Of a stretch of DNA of 64,000 nucleotides, positions 24,086 through 32,540 are shown one piece after another; the stretch's first letter is position 1; each line of letters opens with the position of its first letter. The stretch is from Sinomonas albida. GTDB taxonomy: Bacteria; Actinomycetota; Actinomycetes; Actinomycetales; Micrococcaceae. A program made the translations under genes and the position numbers. The notes under the pieces are model-generated. The model ran no database searches. It worked only from the letters and a program-made list of their open reading frames with translations, and was not told the DNA's origin. The DNA lies in the NCBI RefSeq assembly GCF_004919045.1, contig NZ_SWDW01000006.1:124001-188000 (forward strand), written 5' to 3'.

Positions 24086-24835
24086 TCAGCTTCCGACGCC
24101 GAGGTGGGCTCCGCCTGCCACGTCCAGGGTCACGCCGGTGATGTAGCGGTTGTCCGGGTCGGCGAGGAAGAGGATGGCGCGGGCAACCTCGTCGGGTTCG
24201 GCGAACCGGCCCATCGGCAGCTGGGCGGCGCGCTTGGCCCGGTTGGCTGCCGCGTCCGGGCCGGTGTCCTTGGCGAACTGGGCCCACATGGGCGTGTTGA
24301 CCGGGCCGGGTGCGACCGCGTTGACGGAGATACCATGCGGTCCAAGGATCTGGGCGAAGGACCACATGATGTGGAGCACAGCGAGCTTGCTCGCGTTGTA
24401 CGGGAGGTAGTTGCTGCGGGCCTCCTTGGCCGCCACCGAGGAGAGGACCACGATCGCGCCTGCGGTGCCGGATCCGGTCATCGAGCGGGCCGCCTCACGC
24501 ACCATCGAGAACGTCCCCGAGGCATTGATCCGCATGACGGATTCGAACTCTTCCGTCGTCGTATCCATGAGGTCCGGGGTCGGGCCGAGCACCCCTGCGG
24601 CATGGACGAGGGCATCGATGCGGCCGTACTTCGCGGCGATGTCCTGGATGACGCCGGCGCATTGCTGTTCGGAGGTGATGTCGAGCGAGAAGAAGTCCGC
24701 CAGCTCCTGGTCGTCCTTGGGGGCGCGGTCGGCACCGACGACGACGGCGCCGACCTCGTTGAGCGCGTCGACGACGGCGTTGCCGATTCCCCCGCTCGAT
24801 CCGGTCACGAGGACGACTTGGTCTCCGAGGCTCAT
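24086..24835 (-). CDS. Short-chain dehydrogenase/reductase
   Basis: A 249-residue SDR: VTGSSGGIG cofactor loop, HAAG, catalytic Ser in VLSSVAAKE with YNASK, PGPVNTPMW, and a DVAGG near the end. This sequence is of the classical 250-residue class and differs clearly from the SDR at 22280. It sits 219 nt downstream of the MFS transporter with a long hairpin in between. Confidence 0.92.
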   Translation of the reverse strand: MSLGDQVVLVTGSSGGIGNAVVDALNEVGAVVVGADRAPKDDQELADFFSLDITSEQQCAGVIQDIAAKYGRIDALVHAAGVLGPTPDLMDTTTEEFESVMRINASGTFSMVREAARSMTGSGTAGAIVVLSSVAAKEARSNYLPYNASKLAVLHIMWSFAQILGPHGISVNAVAPGPVNTPMWAQFAKDTGPDAAANRAKRAAQLPMGRFAEPDEVARAILFLADPDNRYITGVTLDVAGGAHLGVGS

Positions 24836-24966
24836 GCGGACTTCCCCCTCGCGGCGGCGGCGGTGGCCCCTCGGTCGCCGGCCCCCTGTGTCTGAGCTGC
24901 TGGCTTCATCTTTCGAAGGTTCCTTTCCTGATGTACATGGTGCGGTGCGTTCCGGGGTTGCTCTCC

Positions 24967-24998
24967 GGTCGTCGGAGAGGACTTCCTCTCCGACGACC
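24967..24998. terminator. 14-bp perfect hairpin between the MFS and SDR genes
   Basis: GGTCGTCGGAGAGG-ACTT-CCTCTCCGACGACC, a perfect 14-bp stem with a 4-nt loop, lies 57 nt after the transporter stop. No T-run follows on the minus strand. It may be an mRNA-stabilising or partial terminator that sets the MFS/SDR expression ratio. Confidence 0.5.
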
Positions 24999-25054
24999 GC
25001 AGAGCGGCCAGAGGAGGTTCGGAGCGGTGGTGATCCGGCCGAAGGGCAGGGCGA

Positions 25055-26476
25055 CTAGGAGCGGGAGCGGTTGTCCTGGCTCGGGGCCGAGCCGGTCTTG
25101 GCGACCAGGTTCTCGCCCTCGAGCACTTCGGTGTCGCTCTGGGCCACGGTGGCACGGGGGGCCCGGCTGCCGGTCTCGGGGAGGGTGAAGTAGACGATGA
25201 GGCACAGGGCGACGACGACGATCATGTAGAACGCGACGTAGGTGGGGTGTCCGGAGCCGACGAACGCGGCGGCGATCAGGGGCGCGGTCCCGCCGAAAAC
25301 GGCGATCACGATCTGGTGTGCGAGGCCGATGCCCGATACCCGGACCGCGGCGGGGAACAGCTCGGCCTGGATGGTCGGGTACACGGCCTGCCAGATGCCC
25401 AGGACCACCCATCCGGATGCGGAGACCAGGACGTAGACGCCGAAACCGGGCTGGTTCAGCAGCAGCAGCAGGGGGTAGAAGAGCACGACCATGCCGATGG
25501 CGCCGATGATCGGGAAGATCTTGCGTTTGCCGAGCCGGTCCGAAAGCGCGCCGCAGATCGGGACGATGACGACGAGCAGGGCGAGCCCGATGACGCTTCC
25601 GGCCAGGGATGAGGCCAGGTCGCGGCCGGTGGTGAGGTTGGCGTAGGTGGGGAGGAAGGTGGCCCAGGTGTAGTAGGCCACGGCTGGGGCGGAGAGCGCC
25701 GCGGTCTGCAGCAGGGGCTTGGGGTGTTCGCGGAGCAGGGCCCACAGGCGGGTCCATGCTGACCTCTGGTCCACGAGGGCAGTTACCTCGAACTCGGGGG
25801 TCTCGTCTGCCCGAGACCGCAGGATGAGACCGATCACGCCCAGGACGCCGCCGACAATGAAGGGAAGGCGCCATCCCCAGGCACCCAAGTCGGCCTTGGA
25901 GAAGGAGGATGTCACGATCGCCCCGGCACCGGTGGCTGCGAGGGTCGCCAAGCCGCTGGCCATGTTGGAGAAGGAGCCGAACAGGCCCCTTCGTTTCGCG
26001 GGAGCGTGCTCGACCATGAACGCGATGGCGCTCTGCGCCTCACTGCCGGCAGAGATTCCCTGGAGGACGCGTGCGACCAGGAACAGCACCGGTGCCGCGT
26101 AGCCGATCGTTCCGAAGGGAGGGGTGAGGCCGATGATGAGGGAGCCGAGGGCCATTCCGGAGATGGTGAGGGTCAGGACGGCCCTTCGTCCGAACCGGTC
26201 GGCCAGCGGGGAGATGATGATTCCGCTGAGCGGGCGTACGACGAACCCGATGGCATAGGTGAGCAGCGCTGCGATGAGGGATGCGAAGGCCGAGCTGCTG
26301 GGGAAGATCTGTCCCGAGAATATTGCGGCCAGCAGTCCGTAGACGTACCAGTCGTACCATTCGACGAAGTGTCCGATGGTGCCGGCGACCATATTCACGG
26401 GGCGGCGGGGGCGACCGAGCGCTTCGAGCGGCTCAGGAACGCCAGCGGCGTCCGACGGGTCTTTCGAGGTCGTCAT
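25055..26476 (-). CDS. MFS transporter, metabolite:H+ symporter family
   Basis: A 473-residue membrane protein with 12 predicted segments. MHS-type signatures are GHFVEWYDWYVYGLLAA at the first segment, the loop-2 motif PLADRFGRRAVLTLT, and RVLQGISAGSEAQSAIAFMVEHAPAKRRG. These transporters carry organic acids such as shikimate, alpha-ketoglutarate or aromatic acids. It heads a leftward operon with SDR, isomerase and SDR. A TGAGATCGATTGCA motif stands 50 nt upstream. The substrate is probably a polyhydroxylated acid (inference). Confidence 0.92.
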   Translation of the reverse strand: MTTSKDPSDAAGVPEPLEALGRPRRPVNMVAGTIGHFVEWYDWYVYGLLAAIFSGQIFPSSSAFASLIAALLTYAIGFVVRPLSGIIISPLADRFGRRAVLTLTISGMALGSLIIGLTPPFGTIGYAAPVLFLVARVLQGISAGSEAQSAIAFMVEHAPAKRRGLFGSFSNMASGLATLAATGAGAIVTSSFSKADLGAWGWRLPFIVGGVLGVIGLILRSRADETPEFEVTALVDQRSAWTRLWALLREHPKPLLQTAALSAPAVAYYTWATFLPTYANLTTGRDLASSLAGSVIGLALLVVIVPICGALSDRLGKRKIFPIIGAIGMVVLFYPLLLLLNQPGFGVYVLVSASGWVVLGIWQAVYPTIQAELFPAAVRVSGIGLAHQIVIAVFGGTAPLIAAAFVGSGHPTYVAFYMIVVVALCLIVYFTLPETGSRAPRATVAQSDTEVLEGENLVAKTGSAPSQDNRSRS

Positions 26477-26525
26477 TGAACTCTCCTTGCTCTTGGGGTG
26501 TTGCTGGTTGTCTGGTTGGTTCGGG

Positions 26526-26539
26526 TGAGATCGATTGCA
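26526..26539. promoter_or_regulatory. LacI-type operator candidate in front of the MFS operon
   Basis: TGAGATCGATTGCA with central CG. The same motif with one change (TGAGATCGGTTGC) occurs twice in tandem at 31126-31151 in front of the operon that contains the lacI-like gene. Shared control by that repressor is inferred. Confidence 0.5.
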
Positions 26540-26617
26540 TTGTTGGCGACAAGCGGTCCTGGGTGAGGATCCTTATCCTTGTGCCCGAAGGGCTCTGGGA
26601 TCAGGACGGCTTCGGGC

Positions 26618-27619
26618 TCAGCGCCGGGCAGTGTTCGTTGCGTGGCTTTGCCATCGGCGGCCTTCCTGCTCGCCAGTCGGCAGCCCTCCGGAGCGGAGGA
26701 TGCGCTCGAGCAGCCTCTGGGTGGCGACGGCGTCGCGGCCGCTGGTGAGGGGCTGGCGGCGGTCTGCCAGACGGTCGAGGAAGTGGTGCACTGCCTCGGC
26801 GAACCCGAGGGTCTCGGTGGCGGTGGCCCAGCCGAAGGCCTCCGAGCTGAGGTCGCGGCTAGTAGTGACCCCGTCGACGGTGATCGCGACAGACTCCGGG
26901 GCCCGGATCTCGGCCGAGCGCCCGGCGCCGTAGGCGTCCAGCTTCTCGTTCCACGCGCCGGCGGTGCGGGCCGCCATCAGCACCCCGGTGCTGCCGGTGT
27001 CGAACCGGATGACCGCGGCGGTCCCGTCCTCCTGCCACGGGTCGTCGCCCGCGGCGTGCGCGGTCACCTCGACAGCCTCGCCGCCGCAGTACCAGCGCAG
27101 CAGGTCGACCATGTGGATCGCGTTTTCGAACGTGGCGCGGTACTCCGACCCGGGCCTGTTCTTCTGCGCGATGCAGAAGGCGGCTCCGGCGTCCCCGAAG
27201 GCCTCCCGCCCCGCCACGTACACGGGGGCGTAACGGCGGTTGAAGTCCACCATCAGGATCCGGCCGTGCTCGTCGGCGAGGTCGGCCAGGCGCTCGGCCT
27301 CCTCGGCCGAGGGCGCGAGCGGCTTCTCGCAGAAGACGTCCACGCCGCGGCGCAGGCAGGCCTCGACCGCGTACGCGTGCTCCGAGCGCGGGGTCAGGAC
27401 GAAGACCGCGTCCAGGTCCTCGGCGGCGAGCATGTCCTCCACCGTGGCGTAGGCGCCCCCGAAGCCCCAGCGCCGCATCAGCGCTCCGGGGTCGGGGCGG
27501 CGCGAGACGAGCGCGGCGAGCTCCACATCGTCCCGCTTGACAAGGGTGGGCAGCTGGGCGATGGAGGCGATGTTCCCCGCGCCGATCACGCCGACCCGGG
27601 TCCTTGACTGCCCGCTCAC
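26618..27619 (-). CDS. Gfo/Idh/MocA-family oxidoreductase
   Basis: A 333-residue NAD(P)-dependent enzyme: Rossmann motif VGVIGAGNIA, catalytic Lys in VFCEKPLAPS, C-terminal domain with FENAIHMVDLLRW (His/Asp pair). It probably oxidises a hydroxyl of a cyclic polyol, sugar or sugar acid. The start overlaps the preceding isomerase stop by ATGA. It is the last gene of a five-gene leftward operon, and 141 nt separate it from the MFS operon promoter. Confidence 0.92.
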   Translation of the reverse strand: MSGQSRTRVGVIGAGNIASIAQLPTLVKRDDVELAALVSRRPDPGALMRRWGFGGAYATVEDMLAAEDLDAVFVLTPRSEHAYAVEACLRRGVDVFCEKPLAPSAEEAERLADLADEHGRILMVDFNRRYAPVYVAGREAFGDAGAAFCIAQKNRPGSEYRATFENAIHMVDLLRWYCGGEAVEVTAHAAGDDPWQEDGTAAVIRFDTGSTGVLMAARTAGAWNEKLDAYGAGRSAEIRAPESVAITVDGVTTSRDLSSEAFGWATATETLGFAEAVHHFLDRLADRRQPLTSGRDAVATQRLLERILRSGGLPTGEQEGRRWQSHATNTARR

Positions 27620-28518
27620 CGGAGCCTCCCCGGGACGGCCGTCTGGGCGAGGGCGGCGCGCACGGCGGCAGCGGACCGGGCGAAGCCGACGGCAGGCTCG
27701 GGCAGGTCCTGGGGGTGCCAGCGGTACTCGTACTCGAGGGAGAGGACGTCGTCGTAGCCGAGCGCGGCGAGCGAGGAGAGTATTCCGGCCCAGGGCAGGA
27801 CCCCGTCGCCAACCACGCGGGAGCGCACGGCGCGCTCGGACGCTGCAACGCGGGCGGTCTCGGAGGCCTGGAACGGCGCGTCGGGGTCGGTGAAGACCAG
27901 GTCCTTCACGTGCACGTGCCCGATCAGGTCACCCTGGATGCGCAGCGCCTCCTGGTAGGTCTCGTCATGGGTAAACGTGAGGTTGGCCTGGTCGTACAGG
28001 ACCCGCACCGCCTCGTGGTCCACTTCCCGCACGAGCCGTGCCGTCTCGGCAGCGGACTGGGTCATGGTCCCGAAGTGGTTCTCGACGCACAGGCGCACCC
28101 CGGCCCCGGCGGCTTCCGGCGCCAGCGTTCCTAGGGCTGCGACGAGCCGGTCCCAGTGGGCCGCTTGCTCCCGGTCGCCCGGGTGCCAGGAGCCGGCGTA
28201 GACGCGGACGCGGTCCGCGCCCACGGCCTGGGCGATCTCGATCGCGCCCCGGAACTCGTCCACGGCCGTGCGCCACTTGCCCTCCTCGAGGGCATTGATC
28301 CCGGTCGCGTAGGGGGTGAGCCCGATGATGGGGATGCCAAGGTCCTCGGAGGCCCGCCTGGCCTCCTCGGCGGAGCGGCGGTCGCGCAGCGGCAGCGCGG
28401 AGCGGTAGCCGTCCTGGTAGATGACCTCGGCGGCGTCGAGCCCGGCGTCCGCGAACAGCGCAAGGGCCTCGGGGACGGTCTGCTCGGGGGTTCCGAGGGT
28501 GTGGCCTGCGAGACGCAT
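27616..28518 (-). CDS. Sugar phosphate isomerase/epimerase (TIM barrel)
   Basis: A 300-residue AP-endonuclease-2-like barrel: ligand-type residues in [30 protein letters not shown] and [12 protein letters not shown] 28518 is chosen since AAAGGA stands about 9 nt upstream and the family-like strand [10 protein letters not shown] starts there; longer in-frame readings overlap the VOC gene. It is 2 nt from the VOC stop and overlaps the following oxidoreductase. The large insert with YPNGYRS-like sugar loop is absent. Confidence 0.88.
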   Translation of the reverse strand: MRLAGHTLGTPEQTVPEALALFADAGLDAAEVIYQDGYRSALPLRDRRSAEEARRASEDLGIPIIGLTPYATGINALEEGKWRTAVDEFRGAIEIAQAVGADRVRVYAGSWHPGDREQAAHWDRLVAALGTLAPEAAGAGVRLCVENHFGTMTQSAAETARLVREVDHEAVRVLYDQANLTFTHDETYQEALRIQGDLIGHVHVKDLVFTDPDAPFQASETARVAASERAVRSRVVGDGVLPWAGILSSLAALGYDDVLSLEYEYRWHPQDLPEPAVGFARSAAAVRAALAQTAVPGRLR

Positions 28519-28520
28519 GG

Positions 28521-29093
28521 TCACCGGTCCTTTCTGGTGTTCTCGGGGGCTGCAGTGGGCCAGTCGGCGGGGCCGACCAGGGGTGGCGGGTCGGCCACCC
28601 TGGAGCGGTCGACGATCTCCATCAGCAGTCCCCACGGGGTGAGGAAGTAGGTCCATCGGTTGCCGGCGACGCGCGGGCTGTCCCCGGCGACCTCCTTGCG
28701 ATCGCCGAGGACTCGCACGCCAGGGATGCCGCGGAGGACCGCGACCGCCTCGTCGACGTCGTCCACGACGAAGCACAGGTGGTGTCCGCCGGCGTCGCTG
28801 TGCCGGGGGTGCTCGGTGCGGCGGTCGGAGGTGTCCCACTCGAACAGCTCCACGTTGAGGTTCGGCGGCATGCGCAGCATCGCCAGGGTCAGGCGCGCGT
28901 CCTTCGGCACCGCGAAGTTCTCGGGCATGAACTCCGCATCCGGTCCGCGGGTGGAGCGGTAGAGCTCCTCTGCCCCGAGTGCCTGGACGAAGAACGCCAC
29001 GGCGTCCTCGAGGTCGGGAACGGTGAGCCCCACGTGGTCGGCGTGCCGCACGCCGGGGATGCGCGGGATCCCGCGCTCTGTCGACGCGCTCAT
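28521..29093 (-). CDS. VOC (glyoxalase/dioxygenase-fold) family protein
   Basis: A 190-residue protein with two beta-alpha-beta-beta-beta modules: [18 protein letters not shown] (first metal His) and [16 protein letters not shown] (second His), with the Glu ligand in LLMEIVDRS. The length exceeds single-domain glyoxalases by a Pro-rich tail. The ATG overlaps the lacI-like stop (ATGA). It may be an epimerase, lactonase-like or C-C bond enzyme for the island's substrate; the family is too diverse to say more. Confidence 0.85.
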   Translation of the reverse strand: MSASTERGIPRIPGVRHADHVGLTVPDLEDAVAFFVQALGAEELYRSTRGPDAEFMPENFAVPKDARLTLAMLRMPPNLNVELFEWDTSDRRTEHPRHSDAGGHHLCFVVDDVDEAVAVLRGIPGVRVLGDRKEVAGDSPRVAGNRWTYFLTPWGLLMEIVDRSRVADPPPLVGPADWPTAAPENTRKDR

Positions 29094-30076
29094 GTCCGCG
29101 GCCCGGCGGTGGAGGAACGCACCAGCAGTTCCGGCTGCAGGACGATGTGCCCGGCCGATCCGTCTGCTGCCTTCTTCTCGGCGAGCTCGATCGCGATGCT
29201 GCCCATGTCGGCGATCGGCTGGCGGACCGTGGTCAGGGCAGGGTTGAAGCGGGCACCCAGGGCGAGCCCGTCGAACCCGACCACCGAGACGTCCTCGGGC
29301 ACGCGGAAGCCCCGGGAGGCCAGTGCCGAGATCACCCCGAAGGCGACCATGTCGTTGGCCGCGATGATCGCCGTCGGCCGGTCGGCCATCGCGGCGAAGT
29401 GCGCGGCCGCACGCTCGCCCGCCTCGGTGTCGGCTCCGCTGTCCAGCACGATCGGTTCGCCCTCGGCCAGGTCGTGGTAGGCGTCCATGCGGTCCTGAGC
29501 GGTGTGGGTGCCCGAGATGCCGGAGACGTAGCCGATCCGGCGGTGGCCGAGGGAGCGCAGGTGCTCGAAGGCGAGCTCGATGCCGCGGCGGCTGTCGACG
29601 GTGACGGTCGGCACCCCGGCCTGATGGTCCACGCGGTCGATGACGACCAGGCGCTGCCCGAAGTCGAACTGCATCAGGGCGTCGATGTCCACGCGGGTCG
29701 AGGGGGCGATGATGCCGAACGGGGCGTACAGCGACTGCATCGCCGTCAGGTAACCGGCGGTCTGCACCTCATCGCCGTTGGTGACGCAGAGCATCAGCTG
29801 GTAGCCGCGCTCCCCTGCCGCCTCGGTCATCGTCTTGGCGAGCTCGGCGAAGAAGGGGTTGGTGATGTCCGGCACGATCAGCGGCACGAAGGTGCTCGTC
29901 TTCCGGCGCAGGGCCTGGGCGAGCGGGCTCATCGTGTACCCCAGCTTCTCCGCGACACGCATGATGTGCTCTCGCGTCTCCGCCTTGACCGCCTCCGGGC
30001 GGGAGAAGGCGCGCGAGACCGTGGAGCGGTGCACGCCGGCCTCCTTGGCGACGACGTCGATGCTCAGATCAGCCAT
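29090..30076 (-). CDS. LacI-family transcriptional regulator
   Basis: A 328-residue repressor. HTH at residues 1-22 ([26 protein letters not shown]), hinge [10 protein letters not shown], and effector domain with [29 protein letters not shown] and [32 protein letters not shown] lies 6 nt before ATG 30076. It is embedded in the operon it probably controls and overlaps both neighbours (8 nt with Gfo/Idh, 4 nt with VOC). The predicted operator is the TGAGATCGRTTGCA-type motif at 31126-31151 and 26526-26539. Confidence 0.92.
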   Translation of the reverse strand: MADLSIDVVAKEAGVHRSTVSRAFSRPEAVKAETREHIMRVAEKLGYTMSPLAQALRRKTSTFVPLIVPDITNPFFAELAKTMTEAAGERGYQLMLCVTNGDEVQTAGYLTAMQSLYAPFGIIAPSTRVDIDALMQFDFGQRLVVIDRVDHQAGVPTVTVDSRRGIELAFEHLRSLGHRRIGYVSGISGTHTAQDRMDAYHDLAEGEPIVLDSGADTEAGERAAAHFAAMADRPTAIIAANDMVAFGVISALASRGFRVPEDVSVVGFDGLALGARFNPALTTVRQPIADMGSIAIELAEKKAADGSAGHIVLQPELLVRSSTAGPRT

Positions 30077-31049
30077 GGTGTGCTCCTTCCAGTTCGGCCT
30101 CGTAGGCACGCCAGATGATCCGCATCGCGTCCTCCAGCTCGCCCAGGGTCGGCATCCCGCGGAAGCCGTCGCCCAGGGTACGGGCAACCTGCCGCACGAA
30201 GGGATCGTAGAGCGGGTCGCTGTCCACGACGAGGACCGCTCTCTCGGTACGCCCGTCGAGTCCGGTGAAAACCGCCGATCCGTCCGTGTCGATCGAGGCG
30301 AATCCGGCCTCCCCCGCCGACGAGTAGCTGCAGTAGCGCTTCAGCTCCGAGTCCGGGAACGCGTACCCCACCTCGACGATCGCCTCGCGGCCGTCCGGGG
30401 CGGTCAGGATCAGGGTCGCGTGGTCTTCAAGTGCCCCGGCGTGCAGCGTAGAGGAGAGCCGCGCCGCGACCTCGGCGCTCGTGTTGCCAGTGCGGTGCAG
30501 GAACAGGTCGGCGAAATGCGGGCCCAAATTGGCCAGGCATCCTCCGCCCGCGCGCTCCCGGTCGAGCATCCAGGGGTTGCCGTTGCGCTCATAGCGCTCC
30601 GGCGGCCCGGCGATGAATGAGAGCCTCTCGTACACCGGTTGCCCGGCCTTCGCCAGCCAGCTGTCCACAGGGCCGCCGCGCTGCACCAGCGGCACGGTGG
30701 CAGGGACCCCCGCCTTCTCGGCGGCGCGTCGAACCTCCTGCAGCTGCCCGAGCGAGGTGCCAATCGGCTTCTCCACCACAAACGGCACGCGCCGCTCGAT
30801 CAGAGCCCGGCAGATCTCAGCCATGCGGTCATGCGGGCTGAAGACGTAGGCGAGCTCGATGTCCTCCAGCTCCAGCAGCTGGCGCCAGTCAGCCTCGACC
30901 GGTGCACCCCACAGCTCGGCCAGCTCACGCACCTGGGCCGGGTCCTCGCCGGAGAGGCCGACGACGTCATGCACCTCCGCCATCGCCGCAGCACACAGGG
31001 GCACATGCCAATGCGAAGCACCGAAGACAACCGTGCGCGCCCGGTTCAC
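30069..31049 (-). CDS. Gfo/Idh/MocA-family oxidoreductase
   Basis: A 326-residue enzyme: N-terminal Rossmann strand TVVFGASHWHVPL, catalytic Lys in VVEKPIGTS, and the substrate-side NLGPHFADLFL motif. The GTG start overlaps the stop of a 20-codon leader ORF (GTGA). The glycine pattern of the Rossmann loop (FGASHWH) departs from GxGxxG, so cofactor preference may differ. First enzyme gene of the five-gene catabolic operon. Confidence 0.88.
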   Translation of the reverse strand: MNRARTVVFGASHWHVPLCAAAMAEVHDVVGLSGEDPAQVRELAELWGAPVEADWRQLLELEDIELAYVFSPHDRMAEICRALIERRVPFVVEKPIGTSLGQLQEVRRAAEKAGVPATVPLVQRGGPVDSWLAKAGQPVYERLSFIAGPPERYERNGNPWMLDRERAGGGCLANLGPHFADLFLHRTGNTSAEVAARLSSTLHAGALEDHATLILTAPDGREAIVEVGYAFPDSELKRYCSYSSAGEAGFASIDTDGSAVFTGLDGRTERAVLVVDSDPLYDPFVRQVARTLGDGFRGMPTLGELEDAMRIIWRAYEAELEGAHHG

Positions 31050-31108
31050 GAGGACACCCCGAGGAAGAACCGGGCGGCGCCGTCGGCTCGCGGTTCGAAG
31101 TGGACCAT
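31046..31108 (-). CDS. Putative 20-residue leader peptide coupled to the Gfo/Idh gene
   Basis: An ATG at 31108 preceded by GAGGAG at 9-nt spacing opens 20 codons (MVHFEPRADGAARFFLGVSS). Its TGA overlaps the GTG start of the oxidoreductase (GTGA). The oxidoreductase has no good ribosome site of its own, so the short frame may serve to load ribosomes. It could also be a remnant of a lost gene. Confidence 0.4.
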   Translation of the reverse strand: MVHFEPRADGAARFFLGVSS

Positions 31109-31125
31109 CGGAAGAATCTCCTCAA

Positions 31126-31151
31126 TGAGATCGGTTGCTGAGATCGGTTGC
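31126..31151. promoter_or_regulatory. Tandem 13-bp direct repeat in the divergent control region
   Basis: TGAGATCGGTTGC occurs twice back to back (31126-31138, 31139-31151) between the leftward Gfo/Idh operon and the rightward KDPG-aldolase gene. A near-identical copy lies before the MFS operon at 26526. This is the likely operator for the LacI-type regulator at 29090-30076 controlling three transcripts. Confidence 0.6.
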
Positions 31152-31213
31152 ATTCACCATAGGGACGGTGAGAGAGTCTTGTCAACGGATCTTTTTCCAC
31201 AGGAGGAACCCTG

Positions 31214-31861
31214 ATGTTCACCAAGCTTCGGACACTGCGCACCATCGACGACTCTGGCGCGGTCCTCATCGTCCGGCTTCCCGATGCCGACACCGCCGAA
31301 CGCGTCGCGCACGCGGCCATTGAGGGCGGGTTCCGGGCGCTCGAGATCACCCTGTCCATCCCCGGGGCGGTCGACCTCGTCCGCCGCCTGGTCGGGCAGT
31401 ACGCGCCCCAAGGCGTAGCAGTAGGCGCCGGCACGGTGCTGGACGGCCACGCCGCCTACGAGTGCATCCGCGCCGGAGCAGCTTTCTTGGTCAGCCCGCA
31501 GCTCAACTCCGAGATGATCCGAGTCGCGAACCGCTACCAGGTGCCCACGATCAGCGGCGCGTCCACCCCGACAGAGCTCCTCGAGTCGGCCGAGGCCGGA
31601 GCGGACATCCTCAAGCTCTTCCCGACAGAAGGAGCGGGCATCCCCTATGCCAAGGCTGTGCTCGCCCCCATGGCGCACCTGCCGATCATGCCCGCCGGCG
31701 GCGTGACGACCGAGAACGTCGCCGAGTGGTTCGCGGCGGGGGTCGCGGGCGTGGGCGTGGGGAGTGCCGTCACCAAGGCCTGGCAGCCCGACGGCGACTT
31801 CACCCGGGTCACGGACGCTGCGCGGGATTTCCTCGCTGCCGTTCAGGACGCGCGCCGATGA
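31214..31861 (+). CDS. eda: 2-dehydro-3-deoxy-phosphogluconate / KHG aldolase family protein
   Basis: A 215-residue class I aldolase: catalytic Glu in FRALEITLSIPG, Schiff-base Lys in ADILKLFPTEGAG, phosphate-binding PAGGV and GVGVGSAV. Strong AGGAGG 7 nt before the ATG. It splits a 2-keto-3-deoxy sugar acid (often phosphorylated) to pyruvate and an aldehyde. Divergent from the oxidoreductase operon and coupled by ATGA to a kinase-like gene. In this island it would be the final step from a sugar acid to central metabolism. Confidence 0.88.
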   Translation: MFTKLRTLRTIDDSGAVLIVRLPDADTAERVAHAAIEGGFRALEITLSIPGAVDLVRRLVGQYAPQGVAVGAGTVLDGHAAYECIRAGAAFLVSPQLNSEMIRVANRYQVPTISGASTPTELLESAEAGADILKLFPTEGAGIPYAKAVLAPMAHLPIMPAGGVTTENVAEWFAAGVAGVGVGSAVTKAWQPDGDFTRVTDAARDFLAAVQDARR

Positions 31862-32412
31862 CCGAGCCGACCCTCCGCATCGTCATCGGCACCGCCGGCT
31901 CCGGCAAGTCGACCGTCGCCCAGCACCTCGCCCGCGAGCACGCCGCCGCCTACCTCGACAAGGATGCGATGAGCGCACGCTTCGTCGAGGCCGCCCTCGC
32001 TGCCGCCGGCTACGACCCCGGCGACCGTGAGTCCAACGAGTTCTACCTTGAGCACATCCTGCCCCTCGAATACGACTCGCTCCTCGACGTCGCCGGGGCC
32101 AACCTCCGCCTCGGCCTCCCGGTGGTCATCGACGCCCCCTTCAGCCCATACCTCTCCGACCCCCACTTCGTCACCGCCGCCCAGCAGCGCTTCCAATGGC
32201 CCCCGGTGGACGTCGAGGTGATCCGCGTCCGTGTCTCCCCCACGACACTCCAGATGCGCCTCCGTCAGCGTGGCCTCGAGAGGGATCACTGGAAGCTCGC
32301 CCACTGGGACGAGTACTGGGTAAAGCACGGCGACCAGGCTTGCACGTGGATCGGAGTTCGCGTCACCGAGTTCGACAACGACGCGTTGACTGACCACCAG
32401 CCAACGCCCTGA
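31858..32412 (+). CDS. P-loop kinase-like AAA protein
   Basis: A 184-residue soluble protein: Walker A IGTAGSGKST at residues about 9-18, AAYLDKDAM, and a C-terminal region with LRQRGLERDHWKL resembling the LID of gluconate/shikimate-type kinases. It overlaps the aldolase stop (ATGA). A sugar-acid kinase acting before the aldolase is plausible, but the family also includes zeta-type and chloramphenicol-phosphotransferase-like enzymes. Confidence 0.75.
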   Translation: MTEPTLRIVIGTAGSGKSTVAQHLAREHAAAYLDKDAMSARFVEAALAAAGYDPGDRESNEFYLEHILPLEYDSLLDVAGANLRLGLPVVIDAPFSPYLSDPHFVTAAQQRFQWPPVDVEVIRVRVSPTTLQMRLRQRGLERDHWKLAHWDEYWVKHGDQACTWIGVRVTEFDNDALTDHQPTP

Positions 32413-32503
32413 CGATTCGATGCCGCCGGAAACTATCGCCTTCATGTGCACGTCCACGTAGGTTGTCAGGGAGCGGCGACGTTTATGCTGCGAGGCGCAC
32501 TCT

Positions 32504-32531
32504 GCTGCGGGGCGGAAGTCCGCCCCGCAGC
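32504..32531. terminator. 12-bp GC-rich hairpin between convergent kinase and amt genes
   Basis: GCTGCGGGGCGG-AAGT-CCGCCCCGCAGC, perfect stem with a 4-nt loop, 9 nt beyond the amt stop and about 90 nt beyond the kinase stop. A convergent position suits a shared terminator. No long T-run follows on either strand. Confidence 0.65.
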
Positions 32532-32540
32532 GGGAGCCGC

